Of a stretch of 64,000 nucleotides of DNA, positions 11,867 through 22,482 are shown piece after piece. Below the pieces are notes generated by a model, which worked only from the letters and a program-made list of their open reading frames with translations, was not told where the DNA came from and did no database searches. Each line of letters opens with the position of its first letter. The stretch's first letter is position 1. The stretch covers positions 2,480,001 to 2,544,000 of the forward strand of contig WIUZ02000001.1 in the NCBI GenBank assembly GCA_015956445.1. The letters are read 5' to 3'. The position numbers and the translations under genes are program-made. The DNA is from Thelephora terrestris. Lineage: Eukaryota; Basidiomycota; Agaricomycetes; Thelephorales; Thelephoraceae.

Positions 11867-14800
11867 ATGTCCACACCCTCTTCTCCAGTCACACCAGCTC
11901 TATCAAGTCTGCACGTTGATCTGCCATCATTTTCCTCCAATGCTTCCCATGGCCAACTCTCTCCCTCCACGTCCGCAGGACGTTCCTTCTCCCAAGTAAA
12001 GCTACCCTCTTTCCGGATACCCTCTCCTGGGCCGCCCAAATCTCCCCGGCGTCGTTCTTTTGGCTTCGAACACCCTTCTGTCGTTCATCAGCCAGATACC
12101 GCGCAGAGGTACCGCGACGAGTCTCGCAAACTCCTCGCTCACATCCTCGGTCAATTGCGCGACCGGACAAAGCCTGAGTCGGTGTTCAGTGCGTTCAAAT
12201 CAGATGAAACCAATGGAGTCGAATCACGCGACTTGCGAACGACCGTTCGGGCGATACAAGGCGTGGTCAAGTTCAGGGCAGGACTGAGAGCCCAAGCACG
12301 CCCTGGGGTGTCTACGCAGGACGACAGCGATAGCGATAACGAGGAGGGAACCTTTTCGACCGACTCGACCTTCAATCTGCTCAGTCAATTTGTAAGCGCA
12401 CTTGCCGTTGCTGTGAATGCTGGCTGGAAACTCTTTGATGATGGGTATGAAGTCGCGTTCGACCCTGATAAATCCGCTCAATCTTGACTCCCAGAGATTC
12501 ACTTGACGGGTCCTCGGCAGCTTTTACCATGTCCGCTACCCGGCGATCCTCTCGCAGTAAAACCCGCCGTCGTTCGCGGTCATCTTCACCTTCGAGAGGG
12601 AGGGCTAGCAGGTTGCCTGCTCCAGACCTCCTCGCACACGCGATCTCTATCCTCGCTTCTATCGTTGCCGAAGATTGTCGTTTTCAGATCACGGCTCCAC
12701 GACCCTCCCGTCCGCCAAACGCACTACAGTCTGTAGTTCTTGATGCCGCCGGCTACCTCTTACATATGAATCGACACAATCCCAGAGTCGCTTCGCAGAT
12801 AGGCTTCGCCCTTTTACCGGCCTTCTATACCTTCCGCCCGGAGATGCATCTCAAGCTCTTGACCTTTTTTGACACTATGGTCATCCGGCCCATGTTGGAC
12901 TCGCTGAGAGAAGCTCGGGGAGTTGGTCTGGTCGAAGGTACGTCCTTCCGAGTCCACTGAATTCCTCCGTGCACCGACATCGTTCTTAGCCCCTGCAAGG
13001 GACATAGATCCAGACGAGTCGGTCATCCAAATTCACGTCGAAGAGGCTGGAGACCTCACCTCGGCTTCCGAGAACTCACGCTGGAAAGCTTGGTCTTCAT
13101 TACCATCAAAATCCACAAACACCCTATCGAGCAACGCTCCCTCCCAGGATCTTGTCGTCTACCGTCTCTCATCTCTCATATCCCCACTTCTCTCCACCAT
13201 CTTCGAAAACATCACCATCCTGAATACAACCCTACCGAGCCTGCACATATTTCACCGGCTATTCGAAACAATCATCGAGGCCAAACCAGACGCCTATCTT
13301 GATGTCCTCGAAGTCGTCGCTCATTGCTCTGCCCGTGCAAGGCAAGCGGCGATTGTTATACTCTCCACTTATTGGCCGAGAGCGTTAGGACATATAGTTG
13401 TCTCCAAGATGTTACCCACTTTGCACCCCCTCGAGTTCTCGAATACCCTCTCAGAGACAGCCTCCTTCCATGTGGATCAATACCGTCATTCCTTTGTCCC
13501 ATGGAACTTTGCCGGTAGAGGGGGTGCGCTGTCCGCCAGCTGTTTTGCATGTGGGGAGGATTTGAATGGATACGGGGTAGTTTGTCCACTGTGTCGATGC
13601 GGTGTTCATTTCAAGTGCTATACGTATCCGGAAGGGAGTTGCCTTGCTCAGTATGACATGGAGGCAGATGGCCCCGGGAAGGTGGCACAATACCGATACT
13701 GCTATTCCCAATCTTGTCGGAGGTTCGGTAGGACGGAGCTTCAGAAATCGCGACATCTCTTCAAGCTTACCAACGTTCTCGCCTTGACGTTGTGTTTTCT
13801 CTGCGAAAAGCCTTTGTGGGGTAACAGCACACAGGGCATGAAATGCACGGAATGCCACCGCTTTGCCCATCCAGGGTGTCTCTCTGGATTATCCTCGAAG
13901 GAATTGGTCATATGCGAGGGCCATCCGACCTGCGATGCTCGGGTTCGCATTCCGTGGGACACACTTCGACAGTCGTTCGTGGACACACACAAAGGCTTTA
14001 TCTACACCCTGGATCAACTCAATGACAGGTCGTACGAAGAAGTTTCCGTGTTGTACTCTGCTTTGTGGGTTCAGTTGCAAATGCTGCAATCAGGAGTCTC
14101 GTTGGGCTCGATCGTCTTGATAAACCCACCACCCGAGGTAGCGAGCGGACCGAAGAGGAAGCAACTAGATGAGAAGGGGATCAGGAAGTTCGAACTGCAC
14201 TACATCATCCAGCTGTACCACTCCTACCTCACAGGGGGGCATCTCAGGGTCTCACAGACGTTTGAAGAATACTTCCTGGAGAACGACATCGATGCCGAAA
14301 AACATTTGATATGTTTCGACTGGGCTTCACTGGTGTACATCTTGACGGTCATCAAGTCTCCGCCATCCTACCTCCCACTCGTCAGCGAGAATTCTCCTGA
14401 TCTACTCGATGTAAACACTCCGGACGGAAACCACATGTTCAATTCGGCAGCGAATCTCGCGGAGACAGCACACACATACGAGATAGCTTCCCTCGCTCAC
14501 ATTCGAGATACGCTCGGGACGGCGTTCGATATCACATCCGACGATGGGGCTCGTTATCTCATCTCTCATTTGCACTCGTTGGGGTTCCTCGAAAGGACGG
14601 ACCTCGCAAACCTTTGGGTGGCCGACGACGCTACGACGAACTACGAAGAGGAGTACTGCAGTTTCCCGCTGCCCGTCGGTCTCGACCTCTCCAATGAGGT
14701 AGAAACTCTCGCAGCCGCTATTGAGGCATGTTTGTCAGATCTCGACCTTTCTGTCAACGAAGTGGGACTTTTGTTGTTGACAAGAAGGTTCGGGTACGAC

Positions 14801-17800
14801 GGAATGATCACGGACGACGCGCTGAGAAGGTTGACCAAATGTTTAATCTCGTGGATCCTTGCAGAGGTGGATCCCAAACCTTGGTAGCTGCAACCCAGCG
14901 CTTACCCATTGTTTTTCCAGGATGATTGTATTGCAACTATCCTCCGTGACTACGTACCCAAAGGCCTCGCCCTACCTGGTGTACGCTCCACGGAGGCCGC
15001 TCCTTGGCCACCTCATTCATCCAACAACCGCGCTCCTGGGATATCCTTCCATAATGGCCGAGTTTATATCGACTATCGACGGGAGCTCATGTCCAGATAC
15101 GCTGCGAAGTGGATGGGTTCCCTCCACGACCACGATCGATCAGCGTACGCGGACGTAATATGTCAACTATCTCAAGAGATATCCGCGGATTCTGCGTTTG
15201 CGAGTGGTGTGGAATCCGGAGCAAAAGAAGCAGCAGAGCGGTTGAGGTGTATTATCAAACTAGGGCAGACGTGTGTGATTTTCACCGTGTTTGAGGAGGT
15301 TTTCAGAAAGTGGCTGGACTTGCTACCCGGAGATCACCGACAGGTATGCTACCCTTTTTTTCCATCCTCCTCACAACCTCTAACAGTTTGCCTAGTCTTA
15401 CCCATTGCTTATCCGCCTGTTCACCAAAGATGCAGAATCATCCGGCCGCGGAAGTGTAACCCTCGAAAATATCACCCTCACCTCCGTGGATTTGGGGGGT
15501 CTCGCTGCCATAGATCCCTGGAAAATCCTGTTCCAAGTTGCTTCCGAAAGCAAAGAAGGTCTTAGGGATGGCTTACGGTGGTTCTGTATATTCGCACGTT
15601 CAGGCGTCGATGTGCCAGTTTCTAGGTTTGAACAGATGCTCGAGCTGGTTCAACTATACGATTCATCATGGGAAGATTCGAAGTTGCTGATCGATGCCCT
15701 TTTCTGCGCGACGTGGCTGAGATCCCTCGGAAGGCAAGAGTTGCAGACGATCGTTTCAAGTATCCATATGTCGGTCCATCCCCAGGTTTTGGGGGACCTC
15801 AAGGCGAAGCAACTAGATGACACGTGAGTAAACCGTATACTAAGCTATCGACCTACTTAACCACGATAGCATCGCGTTCCTGAAACAATCTCTCGCGACA
15901 TGCCTGCTTCTCTTTGGTTGCGAGCGGGAGAAGATAATGCAATTGGGGTTTGTCGACGAAGCCGAAGTGGCCGAGTTGCCATCTCGGAGGAAACTCAACG
16001 CTCGTGCAATCAGGGACCCAGACTTTGTCGGGGTGGACTCTGGATTGATCGACGCCCTGCGCCAGTATGTTTTGGCTGGGGTTGACGAAGTATCGGCCCT
16101 AATCGCACTGTTCTTCACGGCGGTTGTGAATGAGACTACTCTCCTAGAGCCTCACGAGATCGATAACATAATCCTCAGGAATGGATCGGCGATGGTCGCC
16201 AGGTGAGAATTTTTCTCGGTACTTTTTGTCCTGAGTCACAATGCCGTTCCTTAGTGCCTGGGATTTCTATGGGATGCAACACAAGAAGCTTGCCTCGATA
16301 CGAATTTCGTTTCTTCTGCGCCTGATTGTCGTAGACGTCGAACCTTTTCTGGAAATCTGGTCAAACGTTTTCTCATCGGAAGACTGGGAAGTCAGGTACC
16401 ATGAGTGGCTTCACACCCTAGGCCTAGTTGACTAATGCTCCCCCCAGATTTGACGGCACGTTGCGACTTTTCAGAATGATATTGGATGTGAACCACCCTG
16501 CTTTCCAAGTCGAAGATCGGCAGTGGAGACCAAGCGTGATCGAAATATTTAATCATTACTTTTCTTGCATATGGAAGGATCCCACAGTCAGTCTTCTTTG
16601 TTTATGGAGTCACCTCACTTTCCTGATCGAACTTTTTGAATTAGGAAGAAATCCGACTTGCGGCCGACACATGGTCGCAAACGCTTCTGCCGGCGCATTT
16701 CGAAGCCATATCCGCTTGCTGGAACGAAGCCTTGTCCAAGTCACCGGTAGTAGAGCGAGTTAAATTGGTCACATTCCTTATTCACCTCCTACCTCATTTT
16801 CCACGATTGCCGGGTGAAGTCTGCACTTAATTCCCGCAATCGATACGTGGGCTGACGATCCAGATCGATAGTTCTTTCTTGGCCCGTCATCATCGAGACG
16901 CTTCTGGAGGACGATTATGAACGCCGGATGGGGGATCACGATCCGGCCGCCGCTCACCTGGTATTGTCTTTCCAGTTCTGTGTTGTAGGCGTGCTGACGT
17001 TTTGTCCAGTCGTTGTACGGGATCCCCAGTGATGACCCAGAAGTCTCTGTGATTGCCGGACAAGACAGAGAAACACGTCAGCTTAGAGTAAGTTATCCAG
17101 AAAATTTGACGTCTGGCGTGATCATTCCAACCGTTTGAAATAGGAATGTCTACTGCTCCTCAGTATGCAGATGATTTCAAACGGTGTGCCCGCAGACATC
17201 TACACCATGCTGAGGCTGAAAGTTCACTTGGTCCGATCTTTCGGGTTCCGCGACGTGTCGGAAGTCCCTTCTGGCAACGGGCAGGCATTCTACATTCAGT
17301 TTGGTGCACTGCGCGAGTTGCCGGAATCATCGCATCCGTGTCTAAACGAATTCATCAACCTCCTCGATGCATACCGGCCGTTTGACATTGCTCCATCAGC
17401 CATGGGCGGACCGTTCGCCGACGACGACCTGCAAACTTCCCTCCTTGTCGGCTCCGTGTTCGTGGACGTTCTAGTTGCGGTATTCAACGAAGCTACCATC
17501 AGCTCCCTTCCATTCATCGTACTGAAGAACTTGATAAAATGTGTCGTCGTCATCACATACAAACACGATCTGGAGAGCAAGCCCTTACGCCACCTACAAG
17601 CGGGTTTCCGCAAGGTGGTCAGAAAGCTCAACGAAATCGTCATGATGGATTTAAGTTACGAGATCAGACAGCTGGCACTCACAGCCTGTGGCGCATGCAT
17701 CAAGAGGTGGCCAAACATGGTTGGGGGCATCATCTAGTACGTCATTGCGAACACGGTGTTCAGTCGTGTTCTGACAGATTCTCAGTGAATCGTTAGAAGG

Positions 17801-19814
17801 GGCCGCGCAACTCATCGTGTCGCTAGATCATAATGGCGAAGATGAGCTTGTCGTCCAAACTCGATCATTCATTGAAACAACCCTTTCGATCTTCAGCACC
17901 CATGGAGTGTTCAATACCCTTTGCAAGGTTGGACCCCTATTTTTGTCATCGTTGTTCTTGGCACTGAGCTCTCCTTTTTTGCAGCGTAATCTGGAACCGG
18001 CGTTCTTCGTCGTACTCCATGATATTTTCGAAAGAGGCGTTGTGCTGATGGCGAACGGGGACTCTCTCGGAAATGCGTTGCTTAGAGACACGTTAACCCG
18101 GGCCGTGGACAATGATCTTGCCTCCTTCCAGCAGGTTCTTGACAATGTGAACACGTTCATTGAGACAGTCCACCATTCCGGCTTTAGTGCCGAGTTGATG
18201 CAAGGTGTGCGGCTGAACTTTAGGTGACCATTTTCCCGGGCTAACTTGGCCGTGTTTCCGATCTAGTTATGGGGCTCAGTCTTGCAAATATCACTCGAAG
18301 GACCGCGGAGTGGTCCTATGGCTCCCTTGATGCGTCACCGTTGTTCTTGATGGCTTCCACCCTGATTCAAAACAATCAGGCGCAGAGTCGAGTAAGCTTA
18401 ATTCTCCCCACCTGCCCCGGGACCGTGGGTAACCGGGCTGTGTAGGAACTACTTCTCTATATGGAGAACGTCTTGCGTGCGACCTTATTAAGGTTTTACG
18501 CTTCCCCGGAAAGTTTGAAACGCATCTTCCGGGTTACATCGGCGTTGTACAAACGTTATAACGCCCAGAACCAGAGCGGTGGTAAAGGGGAGTCCGCAAA
18601 CAACATTACCGACACGATGCTAGAAATTTTGTCGGACGGGCTGCGTGGGAAAGCGAGGATACCGTCTTCCACTATCTCGTCAATCCTAGAGGTCAGAATT
18701 CATCAACGACCCACTTCCCCGGAAGGCGCTGACACATGCTAGGTGGTAATTGACCCAGAAACGGTTATCCCGACCAAGAAACTGATCCAATTTGCGGAGG
18801 ATGGGGTGTTTTACCTTCTCTCGTACATCCCGACTGAGCACTTCGCCCAGGCAGACTACATAGCTGCGGAGACTGTCGCAAAGTTAATCACGTTGCTTGC
18901 GGAAAAGGATGTGGTTTCATTGATAAATATTGTATCGGTCTTACATACAGAGGTGCGCTCTCCTCAGCTCACCTTTGATTTGTTCTCCAATCCTTCCTGT
19001 AGCGTCCTTCACGGGCCGGCTCTGTTGTCCGGGCGTGGAATTTCCTTCTTTTCGTCTCTCTCAAGACCAAATCGGTTGTGGTCGCCAAAGTTCTCTTGTC
19101 CCAGTTCTCGTTCTTCGTCCGGTGTTTCCAACTTTCTCTTCGCCACCACATGCAACAGAATCTCGGGAGCCAGGACATGGGCGCCGCGGATATAAACCGG
19201 GCTTACGTGTCAATAAGGCTCTGGCTATTGTCAATTCGCATGTTCGACATATTCCAGACCGAAGTGGTCGAGGGTGGGGTGGTCCATGAGAATTCTGCAA
19301 AGATGATTTGGAATGAACTGTGGCCGTCTTTCGAGACGATCGTTCTTTCCTTGGAAAATGACGCCCTCAACGGAAGTGTTTCGGTAAAGCATGGTCTCTC
19401 CCCAATTCATTCATTCATTCTCATTCATTCCACAGCCAGTGGCAATTCTAATCTGGTTCTCTGTGGCGGAGCTGTTCGTCTTCCTGAAGCAAGCTCGTGT
19501 GTCGGTGGCATTGGAAACTTCGCCACAGCTCGCTTTGTTGAACAGGCTCCGGCCACTAGTTGGAGGGGGAGAAACTTCAAAGGTTGGCATTTGTGGTTAT
19601 TGCTTAATTTCGCTTACCCATCTGACCCGTTCAGTTCGCACGCCTGGCGAAGAGCATATCTTTGCCCATGAATGATATTGGGTTCGACGTATTGGTCAGC
19701 CAGACGGCGAGCGATATGATGGCTGCGGAAAAACTGCACGCATCCGAAATGACGAGGAAGGACCGCGCCCAAATAACAGAAAGAGGACGAAGGGAGACGA
19801 GGATAACGAGTTGA
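11867..19814 (+). CDS. Very large helical-repeat protein with Cys-rich zinc fingers (possibly UNC80-like)
   Basis: A gene of about 8 kb with many introns, encoding roughly 2,400 residues. The ATG at 11867 begins a Ser/Pro-rich disordered region. A 46-base intron near 12448-12493 joins KLFDDG to DSLDGSSAAFTMSATR; the next junction joins GVGLVE to APARDIDPDES. One long exon (to about 14866) contains two zinc-binding clusters: CFACG with CPLCRCGVHFKC at 13540-13640, and CFLCEKP with CTECHRFAHPGC at 13790-13885, resembling paired C1/PHD-like folds. The rest is alpha-helical with no obvious motif, consistent with HEAT/armadillo-type repeats. Late exons read VSIRLWLLSIRMFDIF, WNELWPSFETIVLSLE and ETSPQLALLNRLRPL, and the end is ITERGRRETRITS with TGA at 19812-19814. 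From memory, basidiomycete proteins of this size and pattern are sometimes labelled UNC80-like, an auxiliary of the NALCN/Cch1 cation channel; this is a suggestion only. The reading frame appears intact across all exons. Exon borders after 16600 are least certain. Confidence 0.7.
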
Positions 19815-19865
19815 AGAAGCAGAAAATCCAAGGGATATTAACAGTCACGTAGAGCAGTAGTAGTT

Positions 19866-20250
19866 TCATGCTGTCCTTAGTCGCGCTTTCTGTGCTTTCT
19901 TTCTGTTCTCTTTGACGATAGTCGAACCAACAAAGAGGCCGATCGCGGTTAATCCTACAACGAGGAGAAATGCTGGCAAGCGAATTGCCCATTCCCTGGC
20001 TGGGAAGTAATCATGTACTGGGCTAGACGAGCCAATGAGCGGCTTTGAGAAAGGGGTTAGGGTGGTACAAACGCGATTGGAAAGGGCTCGTACCAATATC
20101 ATTGCCCAAGTGGTGTAATAGACGAATACAAAGAACGCAGCGAAGAGCATTCCACCCCCCAAAACCTTGTCGCTCACTGCCTATGGTATTCGCCGTGGTT
20201 AATCGGGTGTACCACGGGCTGGTCGGATGACAAAGTGAGTCGCTCACCAT
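19866..20250 (-). CDS. DPM2: DPM2, regulatory/membrane subunit of dolichol-phosphate mannose synthase
   Basis: Dpm2 is a small two-helix ER membrane protein that stabilises the dolichol-phosphate mannose synthase, which supplies mannose for N-glycans and GPI anchors. Signature pieces are DKVLGGGMLFAAFFVFVYYTT (helix 1), then HDYFPAREWAIRLPAF and LLVVGLTAIGLFVGS (helix 2), and a basic tail KENRKKAQKARLRTA with TGA at 19866-19868. Two introns are inferred. Intron 1 (20181-20247) follows the ATG directly, leaving a three-base coding first exon, and gives MAVSDKVLGG. Intron 2 (20043-20093) is 51 bases, phase 0 and stop-free; removing it restores the family spacing (WAMIL joined to PLIGSSSPVHDYF). 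The spliced product is about 90 residues, the normal size. It is tail-to-tail with the large gene, only 51 bases apart. Confidence 0.88.
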
Positions 20251-21131
20251 TTCAGGGGTTTCGTCAAAGACTTTGCACTGGAGCAGGAGGATGAGTGTTT
20301 GTCACAAGTGTGACATCGGGTGTGACGCAGGAGGTATCCTTTCCTCTCTGGGTCCGAGCCTCGGATTTAGCACCCTCCTAGCCCCGGCTCAGCCTTGGGC
20401 GCACATTGAATCCCTGCAACGACGAGCGAGTAATGCGCAGGTAACTGGAAACCCCTATCGTTTCACTGCGCAGTTATTCCACACCTATACACTTTTGTGG
20501 GGTCCATTCCGGCGCTGTCGCCCTGTGATTATGGTATATCCCGAGGTACGAACGCTAAATATTTAACCTCAGATCCAGGGAACCGGTTATTTGAGAGTAC
20601 CACTGAATCCAAATGCAGGGTCAAGATTAAACACCGTGGCCTGGGCACACCGCGCTGTGTTCCCGGGCATCAGCCACGATGTGTTTCTGCTATTCGCCTA
20701 AGCCCTCCCTTTGTATTGGCACCGAATCATCGCAGGGAACCCAGACTCTGGATTCGAGGGTCCAACACAAGTTGAAAACGAGGCCAATGTGCGGGGCCTT
20801 GCGTATCCGTCAACAGGAGACCCTTCGCCACGCCAGCCGTCGAACACTAAAACTCTTTCCGATCTTACGAAAGCTCCCGACGTGAGACGCATCGTCCCAT
20901 CATGATGTACTGCGAATGATCACCCCCTAGTTTCACCGTTCACCCTCAATCGATGGCGATCGGGAACGTTATTTCTGGATGTTGAAGTCCACAACCTCCT
21001 TGACTTCTTCGCGTCTACACGCAACAATAGCCGCAAACAACTCGCACCCGGTTATAAAGACTTGAATGAGAGGCCTTTCAGAACAACTTCTTGGCCTCCG
21101 GTGAACCCCCCTCGAGTTCTGTCCGCTCTGT
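20251..21131. promoter_or_regulatory. Divergent intergenic region, DPM2 / FHA gene
   Basis: 881 bases between two divergent starts. No gene is supported; open frames here are short, overlap in several frames and match nothing known. A segment near 20745-20760 loosely resembles a tRNA T-arm but lacks the other arms. It presumably contains both promoters. Confidence 0.5.
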
Positions 21132-22351
21132 ATGACGGGCATGAAATACTTGAACCTCACTCCCCACTCCGGCAACACATTCCTGTCAAAATATGTCTAC
21201 CTGCCACCCGGCGGTCGCATTATCCTTGGTCGAGCTACGGAATCAAACCCTGGCCATCCCTCCAATGGGCTATTCCCACGGGAGATGTCGATAAGCTTGA
21301 ATCACGCCGAAATCTGGTATGAGGATGGCAAGGTTGGGTGACTGAACCCTAATTTTTGATTGCCGGCTCAAGTACCCTACTTTCAGGTTTTTATACAAGA
21401 CCTTGGCTCGGAACAAGGTACCTCGGTGAACTATTCGCCCATTAGGCGGCCAACCCTGATCTCAAATGGCGATATCGTTGTACGTACCCTTCCGGATCGG
21501 TGGCGAGCATCCTCTGACGTCTCACAGACTCTCGGTGGGGTGATGATGAAGGTCGCCATCGCGTAGAGTGGCACCGCAACACGCCCGCCGCCCTTTTTTG
21601 CCGTTTTCTGTATATAAGCCATTGTACATAGTGGATCTGCAAATGTAGCGACAATCAGCATCACCGGATTTTTTACCATCGGATCTTTACGTTTTAGGCC
21701 GGAATACTCTGGTACCGCAGGATACAAGCATATATGTTGTTGAGCAACCCCAATCAACTCCGAGCTCTGCCTCGGCCCACCTTACAGGTCCGTCCGAATG
21801 CGTTTGAGACTCGAGTTGCCGTATTTTTCGAGGGATTGGGAACGATCAGCGATCTCCCGAGTTGCTCGCGAAGCGATGGAAGCGTTCCGTCAAGCACGCC
21901 TGACCAAATGTGATCGGCGTAAAATGGAGAGCCAAATAGCCATAAATAAGCGGGCACTTGACTCCCCAAAAACCGCGTTGGCCACGATGCATACTGTGGT
22001 GACGTCGGATGGTCAATTCATTCAACTGGTGTCCCGGAGCAAGTAACCAGGACACCGGACCAGCCTCTGCGCTTGACGGTTGCAGCCATGCCGAGCACTG
22101 GGACGAGAGGGAACGCCGCACACGCTTTCAAGGTCTGATCAATTCTAACACATTGACTGTGTTCGTGAAACCAGTAAGGCTGCGCACATGATGGGTGAAA
22201 CAAAAGACGAGGTCCCCAGAAGTTGGCCCACCAGGTCACGAGAGCAGGAGAGAATACGGGCCAGAAGGGTCCAGTCCCTGAAGAAGCACCTGTCCTCCTA
22301 CCACCCTCACGGGTCATCAATGTTCAACGTCGTCAACGCCCACACCGTTGA
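21132..22351 (+). CDS. Small FHA-domain protein
   Basis: Forkhead-associated domains bind phosphothreonine peptides. The ATG at 21132 starts MTGMKYLNLTPHSGNTF; the domain follows with RIILGRATESNP (the Gly-Arg of strand 3), REMSISLNHAEIWYEDGK (Ser and His of the Ser-x-x-His motif, plus Glu) and, after an intron ending CTTTCAG, VFIQDLGSEQGTSVN (the Asp-Leu-x-Ser...Gly-Thr motif), then PTLISNGDIV. So the phosphopeptide-binding residues are present. The later exons are less sure. One plausible path includes VVTSDGQFIQLVSRS joined by a 43-base intron to NHAEHWDERERRTRF, then TVFVKP joined by a 46-base intron to KLAHQVTRAG, ending QRRQRPHR with TGA at 22349-22351. In 21500-21800 several frames and splice choices compete. 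The nearest relatives by eye are the short fungal FHA proteins related to Far10/Vps64, but this is uncertain. TRS120 starts 131 bases downstream. Confidence 0.6.
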
Positions 22352-22482
22352 CGCTCTCCTAATTTTCGTTGTGCCGGACGACCCGCGGCTATCCCGTCCT
22401 TTTTCTGATTACATAATCGAATGATGCTGCACGGCTTTGAGTTTGACCACTGCTTGCAGTTGGCTCGACCCCAAGCAGCCTC

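Noticed and set aside
12484-12960. Separate gene after the stop near 12485
   Set aside because: It would start at TTG. A 46-base intron with a GTATGA donor and a CCCAG acceptor removes the stop and joins the two frames, so this is an internal exon of the large gene.
20740-20765. Possible tRNA T-arm in the DPM2/FHA intergenic region
   Set aside because: The GATTCGA-like loop has no proper paired stem, and no anticodon arm or acceptor stem was found around it.
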